Assembly (NCBI RefSeq): GCF_016125515.1
Contig: NZ_WGLO01000001.1
Coordinates: forward strand, 62,001 to 126,000
DNA: 64,000 nt
Source: Hyphomonas sp.
GTDB taxonomy: Bacteria; Pseudomonadota; Alphaproteobacteria; Caulobacterales; Hyphomonadaceae
Direction of reading: 5' to 3'
Part shown: positions 1 through 8,628 of the stretch, piece after piece
How the letters are laid out: each line of letters begins with the position of its first letter
Position numbering within the stretch: position 1 is the first letter of the stretch
Position numbers and translations under genes: made by a program
Notes under the pieces: model-generated
What the model saw: the letters and a program-made list of their open reading frames with translations, nothing else
Database searches by the model: none
Told to the model about the DNA's origin: nothing

Positions 1-1
1 T

Positions 2-880
2 GCGCGGCTCGTCCAGGCGGGTCACGCGAAGTGGGGCGCGACGCTGCCGGAAATGTTTCCGCAGCTCGCCGAAGACATGGACGCGGGCTGGACCGACGTG
101 ACGATCGAGGATCTCTTGTCGCATCGCTCCGGCGCCGCAGCGAATGCCTCAATGGGGTGGATGCTCGCGGCCAAGGCTGACAAGTCGCCGCTTGACGAAC
201 AGCGCGCGCGCCTCGTTGCAAGAACGGTCGCCGCGCCGCCGTCAGGCACGCGCGGCGAATTTGTCTACTCCAACCTCGGCTTCATGATGGCAGGCGCAGC
301 CATCGAGCGCATTGCGTCAGATGTGCCAGCACTGCGCGGAAATCCCTACGAGACACTGCTGCGCGAACTCGTTATTCTGAAAGGCCCGGAAGGCTCCGCC
401 GCAGGCTTCGGTTTTGGGCCGCCCCGCACGGGCCCGCAAGGTCATGGACCGCGCTTGTTCGGACTGGGACTTCGGGCCTTCGGGCGCGGCGTGGACGCCG
501 ATAATCCAGCCGCGCTGGGCCCTGCCGGTACCGTGCATTACAGTCTGCGCGGCCACGCGACGATGCTGCTCTCGTTCCTTGATGGCCCAGACGCCTTGCC
601 CAAGGCGATGCGCGCCAAACTCATGTCGCCCTATCCTGATGGCACGTCCGAATATGCGCTCGGGTGGGGCATGAAGCAGGTATGGCCAGCCGGCGAAGCG
701 TTCATGCACGCCGGCTCAAACACGCTCTGGCTTTCGCAGGTCGTCGTGCTGCCGTCGGTCGATACCGTGATCATCGTGAACACGAACCAGTACAACCAGA
801 ATGCCGATAAGGCAGTCCGGGAATTGACAGAAGCTCTCGTCGCGCAAGCTGGTACTCAGCGCAGGTTGAACGACGAATAG
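2..880 (+). CDS. Serine hydrolase, class C beta-lactamase/DD-peptidase fold (5' truncated)
   Basis: The reading frame is open from base 2, so the gene starts before the window and the visible part is its C-terminal 292 residues. It shows the family block LLSHRSG, a YSN triad (the Tyr-x-Asn motif) in FVYSNLGF and a late HAG (the usual H/K-x-G motif) before a WLSQVVVLP strand. The SxxK nucleophile should lie upstream of the window. Proteins of this fold are usually periplasmic esterases or DD-peptidases; the substrate cannot be told from sequence. The 3' end overlaps the convergent downstream gene by 25 bases. A start inside the window at base 53 would lose the N-terminal half, so truncation is the better reading. 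Confidence 0.85.
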   Translation, partial: ARLVQAGHAKWGATLPEMFPQLAEDMDAGWTDVTIEDLLSHRSGAAANASMGWMLAAKADKSPLDEQRARLVARTVAAPPSGTRGEFVYSNLGFMMAGAAIERIASDVPALRGNPYETLLRELVILKGPEGSAAGFGFGPPRTGPQGHGPRLFGLGLRAFGRGVDADNPAALGPAGTVHYSLRGHATMLLSFLDGPDALPKAMRAKLMSPYPDGTSEYALGWGMKQVWPAGEAFMHAGSNTLWLSQVVVLPSVDTVIIVNTNQYNQNADKAVRELTEALVAQAGTQRRLNDE

Positions 881-1782
881 TCGGAAATATCCACGTCGGG
901 CAGGACGCTCTCACCAGCGGCTTCATGCGCCGCGATGCCAGCCCGCAGCGCTTCACCGATGTCCGTGTCCGGATCTTCGGCATCGGCGAGGATCATCGCC
1001 ACGGGTCTCTGAGGCGCGGTCAGGTCAGGACAGGTCCGCCCGCCGCCGGGACAGGTGACACCTGCCCGGTTGTAGCCAAGATCGAGCACGCTGGTGGCGA
1101 GCACGCCGGGTTCGCAGGGCAGGTCAGCAGCAATCGCGGCCTTCAGCGCGTGGCCGCGGGTATGGGAAAGATACGTGTTGCGTTCCGAGGTGCCTTCAAC
1201 GGACGCGGCGCCGATAGCGATCACGCGGGTCAACGAGCAGATGCCGAGACCGAGATCGAGTTTCTCGAAAGCGGTATCGACCGGCTGGGCAAGACCCGCC
1301 GCAAAAATTGAGTCTGCCTTCGCGAATGTCCAGGTCTCATCGCCGACCAGAACGTAGGCGGTAAAGTCTGCGCTGCGGCCTGCCGCGTCGGTGCCGGTAA
1401 AGCGCGCCGTCTCGCGCCAGCGCACGTCAGAGAACAGGGGCAGGGACGGCTCGGGCGCAGGTTCGGTTGCTTGCTCCGGCTCGGCGGGCGCAGCGTCGGC
1501 TTCAGGCGTGGGCACTTCCGCTTCCACGACGGGTTCCGGTTCCGGCACGGGGGTGGCCGCAGGAGCCTGCGCCACCGCCTGCGCGGGCGCAGTCGACTCC
1601 GCTCTCAAGGATGTGGTCGACAGGAGGGGATCCTGCGCAAGTTCGCCCGGTTTCAGCCGCAGCGACCAGAGCGTTGCCGCCAGACCCAGCAGGAACAGCA
1701 GCAGGAACAGAAGCAACAACAGCCCGAGACGGTCGCGTTTCTCTTTCGGCGGCCGCGCGGGCAGATCGTAATAGTCGGTCAT
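856..1782 (-). CDS. Single-pass membrane protein with a possible OmpA-like C-terminal region
   Basis: The 308-residue product has a basic N-terminus, one strong Leu-rich transmembrane helix at about residues 20-40, then an acidic Ala/Pro/Glu-rich linker (about 65-115) that looks like a periplasmic spacer. The C-terminal part carries GAASVEG, then N-x-x-LS-x-x-R-x-x-A-L, which resembles the peptidoglycan-binding OmpA signature; this is inference and the match is weak. Two Cys pairs lie after residue 190. It is convergent with the serine hydrolase. I do not recognise a named family. A role as an anchored cell-wall-associated protein is plausible but unproven. Confidence 0.7.
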   Translation of the reverse strand: MTDYYDLPARPPKEKRDRLGLLLLLFLLLFLLGLAATLWSLRLKPGELAQDPLLSTTSLRAESTAPAQAVAQAPAATPVPEPEPVVEAEVPTPEADAAPAEPEQATEPAPEPSLPLFSDVRWRETARFTGTDAAGRSADFTAYVLVGDETWTFAKADSIFAAGLAQPVDTAFEKLDLGLGICSLTRVIAIGAASVEGTSERNTYLSHTRGHALKAAIAADLPCEPGVLATSVLDLGYNRAGVTCPGGGRTCPDLTAPQRPVAMILADAEDPDTDIGEALRAGIAAHEAAGESVLPDVDISDYSSFNLR

Positions 1783-1861
1783 GGCCCCAATCCCTCTGGC
1801 TTCGCCGCCACCCTGGCGCAGTTTTGCGTCGGCGCACGCGCCCAGACGGCTTTCGCAGCGA

Positions 1862-2947
1862 TCAGATTACAGAAACGCGCGTCACATGACCATCCGAGCG
1901 CAGGAAACGCTTCTCAACGCCGCCCGGCCAGACTTTGAGATAGGTGATGAACGCGTTCGGGCTAATCCCCGCCTGTTCCGGCCCCTGGAAGAATGCCGCC
2001 GGTTCGAAACAGAGCCAGGCCAGCGGTCGCTCCGCCGTCGCGGCCGCGCCTTCCTTCGCCAGCGTTTCCAGGAGCGAGCGGCGAACGTCCGCAGGCGGAT
2101 ACTGCAGGAACACCGAGTGATAGACGACCGTGAGCCCGCTGGACGGCCTTGAGGCGAGTTTTGCCTTCAGCCAGTCGGCTGCGTCCGCCCGGTCGACCGT
2201 GACGCCGGTCTGCACCGCGAGTGCAATCGCGGCGCTGATGCGCGCAAGCCGCTCCGGCTGGTCGGGCCAGACATAGGATTTCAGACGCAGCGCGCTCCCC
2301 GGATCGGTTATGTCGATCGGGTTCTGGTCGCACGCCGCGCGGGAGACGACATGAAGCGCGCCGTCCAGGTTTTCGGGCGGCGCGCCGATCCAGTCGGTAT
2401 CGATCAGCACCCCGCTGCCGCCCGGCCGCGTCCAGCTGCCAGTGCGATAATCGAACCGGTCGAGATTTTGGTTGAGGCCTGCACTCGCGCCGAGCTCCAG
2501 AAGGTGCATCGGACGAGGATGGGCGGCGGCAAGGTGAAGCAGGCCGGGTAGCAAGGCAATCGCGCGGCGCACTTCATTGGTCTGCGGAGGGGATTGCATG
2601 AAGGCAAGCGTTGCATCGGGCGTATCGGCCAGCCAGCTTCTTGCTACGGGCCAAACCTTTGTCATCGACCAGTCTGCATCCTGTCCCGGGTAGAGCGCGC
2701 TAAGGTCCCGCGCCGCGCCCGTCAGCACGCTGTGATGCAGGTAGCCGGCAAGGCGTAGTGACAGCGCATCGCGCCGCGGATTGCTGGGCCAGTCTCTCAC
2801 CAGCATCGCCGCAGGCCCGCCCGCTTCGATATCTGCCGCCATTGCTTCGCACAGCTCTGCGGTGAAGCGCGAGCCGAGCTCTCGGCAAAATTCCGCCTGC
2901 TCGCGGAAGTGCGCAACGATCTCGTCCGTGGTCGGTCTTTCACTCAT
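1862..2947 (-). CDS. DUF2332-family protein
   Basis: The 361-residue product matches the conserved DUF2332 family by overall text: FREQAEFC near the N-terminus, then a central LLELGASAGLNQNLDRF block of the kind found in methyltransferase-like Rossmann folds, and a late VVYHSVFLQY. Biochemical function is unknown. The start at 2947 is chosen because it overlaps the stop of the upstream gene in an ATGA arrangement, which implies translational coupling. The frame stays open 160 codons further upstream, but that part is the shadow of the upstream gene. The LELGASAG loop would suit S-adenosylmethionine binding, which is inference. Confidence 0.8.
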   Translation of the reverse strand: MSERPTTDEIVAHFREQAEFCRELGSRFTAELCEAMAADIEAGGPAAMLVRDWPSNPRRDALSLRLAGYLHHSVLTGAARDLSALYPGQDADWSMTKVWPVARSWLADTPDATLAFMQSPPQTNEVRRAIALLPGLLHLAAAHPRPMHLLELGASAGLNQNLDRFDYRTGSWTRPGGSGVLIDTDWIGAPPENLDGALHVVSRAACDQNPIDITDPGSALRLKSYVWPDQPERLARISAAIALAVQTGVTVDRADAADWLKAKLASRPSSGLTVVYHSVFLQYPPADVRRSLLETLAKEGAAATAERPLAWLCFEPAAFFQGPEQAGISPNAFITYLKVWPGGVEKRFLRSDGHVTRVSVI

Positions 2948-3564
2948 GTGTTCGTCGTTGGGTGAAGGACCGGCTTGAAACCTGCCCGAAGGGCTTCGCA
3001 CGTCAGGCCGGGTGTCAGGCGGAGGCCGTGCGCATGCAACGGACGGGTAGGTTCGTATCCGTCGAAGGACCACGCCAAGGCATGGTCCCCCATCTTGAGA
3101 TATGCGGTCCCGTCCACAGCATACATAGCGCCGTCCGGCAGGCCGGCAGGGGAGATCACCTCGCGGGCTCTCACGCCCGTGAGCACCTCCTGCATTTCGC
3201 CGGCGATCAGGCGGTCCATATCGCCGGCCCGCGCGCCGGCATTGATCGCGCCGTGTGTGATCAGGGCCTGCCGGAACGCTGCCGCATCGGCGCGGCGGCA
3301 TTCGAAACAGGGGCGGTGCCCACCCGCCAACGCTGTCGCCTCGTCCATGAAGAATAGCTCCGTATACAGACCGGGTTGCATCAGCGCCCGTTTGCGGTCC
3401 TTGAAGTCGAGGACGCAGATGATCCACTGCCGGCTGGCCCAGCGGCGGTCTTTCAGCGTCCGGTCAGCGCGGTGAAAACAGCCGCCCCGGTTTCCCATGA
3501 ACAGGCCTCTCGCCGGCACCGTGTGGACGAGACCAAAGGGGTCAACCCGGTTCTGGAGGGGCAT
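2944..3564 (-). CDS. Conserved protein with a Cys/His cluster, function unknown
   Basis: The 206-residue product starts MPLQNRVDPFG with an AGGA ribosome site seven bases upstream. It has GCFHRAD at about residue 30 and HRPCFECRR at about residue 80, a Cys/His set that could bind a metal, plus an Asp/Gly-rich C-terminal half with a VDGTAYLKMG strand. I recognise this as a type of conserved alphaproteobacterial protein but know no function. The CxxC-R pattern recalls Ada-type zinc sites; that is a loose analogy. Its stop overlaps the start of the DUF2332 gene by four bases, so the two products probably act together or are made in fixed ratio. Confidence 0.75.
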   Translation of the reverse strand: MPLQNRVDPFGLVHTVPARGLFMGNRGGCFHRADRTLKDRRWASRQWIICVLDFKDRKRALMQPGLYTELFFMDEATALAGGHRPCFECRRADAAAFRQALITHGAINAGARAGDMDRLIAGEMQEVLTGVRAREVISPAGLPDGAMYAVDGTAYLKMGDHALAWSFDGYEPTRPLHAHGLRLTPGLTCEALRAGFKPVLHPTTNT

Positions 3565-3576
3565 GGTCGATCCTGG

Positions 3577-3617
3577 AAAGAAAAGGCCCGGACAATGCGC
3601 TCGCATCGCCCGGGCCT
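3577..3617 (-). terminator. Rho-independent terminator after the thiolase gene
   Basis: Arms AGGCCCGG (3584-3591) and CCGGGCCT (3610-3617) enclose a second small stem. On the minus strand the hairpin is followed by TTTTCTTT. It lies 26 bases past the thiolase stop and just upstream of the next minus-strand start. Confidence 0.7.
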
Positions 3618-3642
3618 GATTTCAGCCTTCCGGCCTATCAGG

Positions 3643-4824
3643 TCAGTAGCGCTCGACCGCCATGGCGATGCCTTCGCCGCCGCCGATGCAGAGCGAGGCC
3701 ATGCCTTTCTTGACGCCGCGATCTTCCATCGCAGCGATCAGCGTGATCAGCACGCGGGCGCCCGATGCGCCGATCGGGTGGCCCATGGCGCAGGCGCCGC
3801 CGTTCACGTTCAGCTTGTCATGGCTGATGCCGAGTTCCTTCATCGCGATCATCGGGACGACCGCGAAGGCTTCGTTGACTTCCCAGAGGTCGACGTCTTC
3901 GGTTTTCCAGCCGGCTTTCGCGAGCGCCTTCTTCATCGCGGGCACGGGCGCGGTGGTGAAATATTCCGGCTCGTGGGCATGGCTCGACGACGCGACGATT
4001 TTCGCCAGCGGCTTCAGGCCGCGCTTCTTGGCTTCGGATTCCTTCATCAGCACCAAAGCTGCGGCGCCGTCCGAAATCGCGGACGCGTTCGCCGCCGTCA
4101 CAGTGCCGTCTTTCGAGAAGGCAGGTTTCAGGGTCGGGATCTTTTCCGGCATCGCTTCGCGCGGCAGCTGGTCGGTATCGATCACCGTGTCGCCCTTGCG
4201 GCCTTTCACGGTCACCGGCGTAATCTCGCGCTTGAACTTGCCGTTCTTGGTAGCGTTCTGCGCGCGGGTCAGCGTTTCGAGCGCGTAGGCATCCTGCTGT
4301 TCGCGGGTGAACTGGTATTCGCTGGCAATCTTGTCCGCGAACACGCCCATTGGGCCCTTGGCATAGGCATCGGTCAGGCCGTCCAGCGCCATGTGGTCTT
4401 CAGCGCCCAGGGTGCCGTACTTGTGGCCCTTGCGCACGTTGATGAGGTGCGGGGCGTTGGTCATCGATTCCATGCCGCCGACAATCACGATGTTGGCGTC
4501 GCCTGCGAGGATCGCGTTGCGGCCCATCACGGCGGCCTGCATGCCCGAACCGCACATCTTGTTGATGGTTACGGCCTCAAGGCCCTTGTCTTCACCGGCT
4601 TTGATACCCGCCTGGCGGGCCGGGGCCTGGCCCTGTCCGGCCGGAAGGCAGTTGCCCATGATGATCTCGTTGGCTTCGCCCGGCTTCAGCCCGGCTTCGG
4701 CGACCGCCGCCTTGACGGCCAATGCTCCCAGTTCGTTGGCGGAAAAGCCAGCGAGGTCGCCCAGCAGACCGCCCATCGGGGTGCGGGCCATACCAACGAT
4801 AACAACGGGATCTTTATCGGACAT
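3643..4824 (-). CDS. Acetyl-CoA C-acyltransferase (thiolase)
   Basis: The 393-residue length is typical of thiolases. The nucleophilic Cys91 sits in NKMCGSGM, the catalytic His349 in GACAMGHPIGASGAR, and the second active-site Cys379 in SLCIGGGEG, so all three catalytic residues are present. It condenses two acyl-CoA units or cleaves 3-ketoacyl-CoA in the cytoplasm. The sequence looks closer to biosynthetic acetoacetyl-CoA thiolases (AtoB/PhaA) than to the beta-oxidation FadA type, but no phaB, phaC or fadB is adjacent, so the pathway stays open. It appears to be a single-gene unit with its own terminator. Confidence 0.92.
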   Translation of the reverse strand: MSDKDPVVIVGMARTPMGGLLGDLAGFSANELGALAVKAAVAEAGLKPGEANEIIMGNCLPAGQGQAPARQAGIKAGEDKGLEAVTINKMCGSGMQAAVMGRNAILAGDANIVIVGGMESMTNAPHLINVRKGHKYGTLGAEDHMALDGLTDAYAKGPMGVFADKIASEYQFTREQQDAYALETLTRAQNATKNGKFKREITPVTVKGRKGDTVIDTDQLPREAMPEKIPTLKPAFSKDGTVTAANASAISDGAAALVLMKESEAKKRGLKPLAKIVASSSHAHEPEYFTTAPVPAMKKALAKAGWKTEDVDLWEVNEAFAVVPMIAMKELGISHDKLNVNGGACAMGHPIGASGARVLITLIAAMEDRGVKKGMASLCIGGGEGIAMAVERY

Positions 4825-4913
4825 GAGGGGGCATTCCTTCCTGAGGTTTTTGTGCAGGTGCTATATAGGCACTTAGGCGCCCTGACGCCACGCCCGTCAA
4901 GATCAGGAAAGGT

Positions 4914-5504
4914 TCAACCCTTCAGCGCCGCTTCGATGTCGGCCTGCAGCCCGGCATCATCGGGCTTCACTTTGGACGGATAGGCTTTCAGCGGCGTGCC
5001 ATCGCCCTTGATCAGGACCTTGTGGAAATTCCACTTCGGCTGCGCGTCGTCACCCAGCGCCCCGACGGCGGCGGCGTAGAACGGGTGCTTGTCCGCGCCG
5101 GTCACCGCGTACTTCCGGGTGAGCGGGAAGGTCACGCCATAGTTGATTTCGCAGAAGGTTTTCACCTCCGCTTCCGTGCCGGGCTCCTGCGCGCCGAAAT
5201 CGTTTGAGGGCACGCCAACAATCACAAGGCCTTCACCCTTCTTCGCCTGGTAGAGTTCCTCAAGCCCCTTGTACTGGGGCGTGAACCCGCATTTCGAAGC
5301 AGTGTTTACAACCAGGATGGCCTTCGCGCCGAGGTGGGTGAGGTCGAGCGGCTTGCCATCGATCGACGTGAACTGGTTTGCGGACATAGCGGATGTCTCC
5401 TTGGGGGCAGGGGCGCGCGGCTCGCTGAGGGCAGGCACCGCCAGAAGCGCGAGCACGGCAGCGGTCCCGGCGAAGGTCGAAAGACGGATACGGGGCACAG
5501 GCAT
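4914..5504 (-). CDS. Glutathione peroxidase with N-terminal signal peptide
   Basis: The 196-residue product has the GPx core: peroxidatic Cys72 in NTASKCGFTPQY, the FPSNDFG-like VPSNDFG strand, and WNFHK near the C-terminus; Cys replaces selenocysteine as in most bacterial members. It reduces hydroperoxides, usually with thioredoxin in Cys-type enzymes. The first 27 residues (basic start, Ala/Leu core, PALSEP) look like a signal peptide, so the enzyme may act in the periplasm. A second Met at residue 40 could give a cytosolic form of normal family length; the choice of start decides location and cannot be settled here. Confidence 0.88.
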   Translation of the reverse strand: MPVPRIRLSTFAGTAAVLALLAVPALSEPRAPAPKETSAMSANQFTSIDGKPLDLTHLGAKAILVVNTASKCGFTPQYKGLEELYQAKKGEGLVIVGVPSNDFGAQEPGTEAEVKTFCEINYGVTFPLTRKYAVTGADKHPFYAAAVGALGDDAQPKWNFHKVLIKGDGTPLKAYPSKVKPDDAGLQADIEAALKG

Positions 5505-5562
5505 CTCCGGGTCGGTTCAGACACTCAATATAGGCCGCACGCGGCGTGCGTCAGCCCCCGGT

Positions 5563-5808
5563 CTATTTCTTCTTTTTCTTCTTGCCGTTTTCGGCCGGCT
5601 CAGCGGGTGCGTCGATCTCGAACGTCATCTGCATGTTGACGCGGTACATATCGATCTTGCCGTCCTTGATCGTCGTCGACATCGAATTGATGTGGCAGGA
5701 GGCCAGCCCGCGAACGGTTTGCGAAAAGCGGCTGACGGCGGTCTGGATTGCGTCCTCGAACGATCTCGAGGACTCAGCGAGGATCTGTTCGGATTTCAGG
5801 ATGGCCAT
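5563..5808 (-). CDS. Dodecin family protein with poly-Lys tail
   Basis: The 81-residue product matches dodecins: a SSRSFEDAIQTAV helix, then the MSTTIKDGKIDMYRVNMQMTF hairpin that forms the beta sheet of the dodecameric flavin or CoA-binding shell. The family is cytoplasmic and stores or buffers flavins. Oddly, the core ends near residue 67 and is followed by an acidic stretch and six consecutive Lys residues at the C-terminus, which usual dodecins of about 70 residues lack. A start at 5808 fits the family start. Confidence 0.85.
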   Translation of the reverse strand: MAILKSEQILAESSRSFEDAIQTAVSRFSQTVRGLASCHINSMSTTIKDGKIDMYRVNMQMTFEIDAPAEPAENGKKKKKK

Positions 5809-5900
5809 GCGCAGGATCCTTCCTTGGCTTTGGGCACAAGGTCAGTGAGCGCTTTTCGGATGGGGTTGGCAAGTCCCGGCGGGCGAGTCCAGCCAGCCTC

Positions 5901-6227
5901 TTACCGGCCGCGCAGATGCAGGCCGGCTTCGGAATTTTTCTGCCAGATCACGTCGGCTTCGCCCTCAAGACCGACCGAGCGGGCTGACAGGGTCACGACA
6001 GCGGGCAGGCTTTCATTGGTCGGGAAGCGGATACGCACGCCCGTTTCAGTGAAGTCCATGACGACACCTTTGCGCCGGTATCCCGATTCATACGTGACGT
6101 AAGCTTCGCGGTAGACATGCGCACGAACGGGCCGCGCGCTGTCTGGTCCGGCCGCAAGCACCTGATCGACCCGATTTGTCGGGGCGACCGGTTTCCTGGA
6201 TCCAAAAAGACGGGGCAGCAGGGACAT
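5901..6227 (-). CDS. PilZ-type domain protein
   Basis: The 108-residue product begins MSLLPRLFGSRKP; the frame is open further upstream, but that region holds the terminator of the preceding gene. The later part, YRRKGVVMDFTETGVRIRFP, follows the PilZ pattern (strand, D/N-x-S/T-x-x-G), with T in place of the usual S. The N-terminal RxxxR that contacts cyclic di-GMP is not clear, so binding is uncertain. Such single-domain proteins modulate motility, pili or envelope functions; a second one lies at 24.2 kb. Confidence 0.7.
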   Translation of the reverse strand: MSLLPRLFGSRKPVAPTNRVDQVLAAGPDSARPVRAHVYREAYVTYESGYRRKGVVMDFTETGVRIRFPTNESLPAVVTLSARSVGLEGEADVIWQKNSEAGLHLRGR

Positions 6228-6303
6228 GGTGGGCAGGCTTCTGGTCAAATAGTGAAACAACTCGCCTTGGAAGATGCATATTCCAGGCCAGTTAAAATGA
6301 AAT

Positions 6304-6345
6304 TGCGGCCGCAGCGCCACGCTCGTGGTCTGCGGCCGCATTTTT
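6304..6345 (-). terminator. Strong hairpin terminator after the M13 peptidase gene
   Basis: An 11-base stem (6304-6314 with 6330-6340, core GCGGCCGC) has an inner CCAC/GTGG stem with a four-base loop. It is flanked by TTTTT on the plus side and by an AT-rich run on the other side, so it could act in both directions. It lies between the peptidase stop and the PilZ start. Confidence 0.75.
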
Positions 6346-6372
6346 CAGTCCCGTTTTCAGTCCGGTTTAGGG

Positions 6373-8562
6373 TTACCAGATCCGGATACGCTGCTCCGGC
6401 GGAAGGTAAAGGGCGTCATCCGGGCCGACATCGAACGCTTCGTACCATTCGTCGAAGTTCCGGACCACGCCGTTGATCCGGTATTCCGGCGGCGAGTGGG
6501 GGTCGGTCAGCAGCTGCTGGCGCTTGGCTTCGTCGCGGTATTTCGACCGCCAGACCTGTGCCCAGCCGAGGAAGAAGCGCTGGTCGCCAGTGAAGCCGTC
6601 GATCACCGGGACCTGTTCGGCCTCGCTGACAACGCCGTCGCCATCCGTATCCAGGCTCATCTGATAGGCCTTGTAGGCCATCGACAGGCCGCCGACATCG
6701 CCGATGTTCTCGCCGAGGGTCAGCCGTCCGTTGACGCAGGTCTTGCCGTCGTCGAGCGGGCAATAGCCGTCATACTGGGCGGCCAGGGCATCGGTCAGCA
6801 TCCGGAACGCGGCCTGGTCGGTATCGGTCCACCAGTTGTTCAGCGCGCCGAGGGCGTCAAACTTGGCGCCCTGGTCGTCGAAGCCGTGGCCCATTTCGTG
6901 GCCGATCACGCCGCCAATGGCGCCGTAATTGACCGCGGGATCCGCCGACAGTCCGAAGAAGGGCTGTTGCAGGATGGCAGCCGGGAACACGATCTCGTTG
7001 AAGCTCGGGTTGTAGTAGGCGTTAACCGTCTGCGGGGTCATGAACCATTCGGACTTGTCCACGGTCGTGCCAAGCTTGGACATGTTGTCCTTGAAGGCCC
7101 ACTCACCGGCAGCCACCGTGTTGTCGAGCGCGTTCGGGCCGACAACCAGCGTTTCATAGGTCTCGAACTCTTCCGGGTAGCCGATCTTCGGATTGAAGCT
7201 ATCGAGCTTTTCGACCGCTTTCACCTTCGTGTCGTCGCTCATCCAGGTCAGTTCGGCGATGTTGGAGCCCATGGCCTTACGCAGGTTCTTGACCAGATCG
7301 TCCATCGCCGCCTTGTTCTCAGGCGGGAAGTAGCGTTCAACGAACACCTTGCCGATGGCCTCGCCCAGCACGTTCTCCGTCTCGCTGACGGCGCGCTTCC
7401 AGCGCTCGCGCTGCTGCGGCTGGCCGCGCAGGGCCGTGCCGTAGAAAGCGAACACCGCATCGTCGATATCGGTCGGCAACACGGCGGCATGGTCGATCAG
7501 GAAGTGCGCCTTCATGTAGGCCTTCCAGGTATCAAGCGGCGTTTCAGAGCTGAGCTGGAAGATACCGGCAAACCCATTGCCGAGCTTTGCGGCGTCTTCG
7601 GCGGTCAGGCCGGCCGAATCAAGTTCCTCCTTGGTCGGAGGAATTTCGGCGACGAGATACTGTGCCTCGCTGCCGACACCGAGCGTGTCGAGCGCGCGCT
7701 GCACCGGGAACTCACCGCCCAGCGCGACAAACTCCTCGCGGGTCAGCTTGTTGTAGGTGATTTCCGGGTTGCGCGAGACGGTGCGGTCCCAGTCCAGTTT
7801 GGCAATCTCGGTCTCGAAGGCCATCACCTTGGCCGCTTCGGCCGCCGGATCGGCATAGCCTGCCTTGCCCAGCATGTTGGAAAGCAGCGCGACGTATCTC
7901 GCGCGCAGTTCGACCGATTTCTCATCGTCCTTCAGGTAGTAGTCGCGGTCCGGCATGCCGAGGCCGCCGAGCGCCATCTGGAAGATGTAGGTTTCCGGGT
8001 CCTTGTCGTCGACGAAGACGAAACCATTGACCGGTGACGCGAAGCCCGGCGTCGCCATCAGGGTTGCCAGGTCGTCAAGGTTGGCGACCGCATCGATCTT
8101 GTCAAAATAGGGCTGTGCCGGCGCAAGTCCGGCCGCGTTGATTGCGTCTGTATTCATGAATGCGTTGTAGATAGCGCCGATCTTGCCTTCCGGCGTGTCG
8201 ACGGCGGGTTTGGCTTCAGCCAGATCGTTGATGATCTTCAGGGTGCGCTGTTCCGATTTCTCGCGCAGCAGGTCGAACGAGCCATAGCGCGACTTGTCGG
8301 CAGGGATTTCGAACGAGGCGATCCACGCGCCGTTCACGTATTCATTGAAGTCGTCGCCCGGCTTCGCGGCGGTATCGCGTGCGTCGAGGTTAATACCCCA
8401 ACCGCCCCAGACATCCGGCGCCGAGAGGTTCAGCTCTTCGGTCTTGGCCGGCTCGACTGTTTCGCTCGCGGCCAGGTCCGCTTCCGGCACGGTGACATCC
8501 GGGTGATGTGCACACGCCGTGATCAGCGCAAGCGATGCTGCGCCAAGCAAGAGTTTCTTCAT
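6373..8562 (-). CDS. M13 family zinc metallopeptidase, lipoprotein
   Basis: The 729-residue product has the full neprilysin/PepO layout: an N-terminal M13_N domain, NAYYNPSFNEIVFPA before the active site, the zinc motif HEMGH (His555, Glu556, His559) and the downstream ENIGDVGG motif with the third zinc ligand Glu. The N-terminus is a lipoprotein signal peptide with lipobox LITAC, so the enzyme should be lipid-anchored with the peptidase in the periplasm or at the outer membrane. It degrades short peptides. It is transcribed alone, with a hairpin terminator behind it. Confidence 0.95.
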   Translation of the reverse strand: MKKLLLGAASLALITACAHHPDVTVPEADLAASETVEPAKTEELNLSAPDVWGGWGINLDARDTAAKPGDDFNEYVNGAWIASFEIPADKSRYGSFDLLREKSEQRTLKIINDLAEAKPAVDTPEGKIGAIYNAFMNTDAINAAGLAPAQPYFDKIDAVANLDDLATLMATPGFASPVNGFVFVDDKDPETYIFQMALGGLGMPDRDYYLKDDEKSVELRARYVALLSNMLGKAGYADPAAEAAKVMAFETEIAKLDWDRTVSRNPEITYNKLTREEFVALGGEFPVQRALDTLGVGSEAQYLVAEIPPTKEELDSAGLTAEDAAKLGNGFAGIFQLSSETPLDTWKAYMKAHFLIDHAAVLPTDIDDAVFAFYGTALRGQPQQRERWKRAVSETENVLGEAIGKVFVERYFPPENKAAMDDLVKNLRKAMGSNIAELTWMSDDTKVKAVEKLDSFNPKIGYPEEFETYETLVVGPNALDNTVAAGEWAFKDNMSKLGTTVDKSEWFMTPQTVNAYYNPSFNEIVFPAAILQQPFFGLSADPAVNYGAIGGVIGHEMGHGFDDQGAKFDALGALNNWWTDTDQAAFRMLTDALAAQYDGYCPLDDGKTCVNGRLTLGENIGDVGGLSMAYKAYQMSLDTDGDGVVSEAEQVPVIDGFTGDQRFFLGWAQVWRSKYRDEAKRQQLLTDPHSPPEYRINGVVRNFDEWYEAFDVGPDDALYLPPEQRIRIW

Positions 8563-8628
8563 GATGTACTCCCTGTAGGGCCCCGGCCAAACGCGCAGGG
8601 CGAATTGAAATCAGAGTCTGGTACTCAA

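Noticed and set aside
3376-4983. Long open frame on the plus strand opposite the thiolase gene
   Set aside because: It is a high-GC shadow of the thiolase with His/Arg-rich text and no family similarity. The same holds for 6325-8037 (+), 32405-34783 (-), 34273-35877 (-) and 37238-38824 (-).
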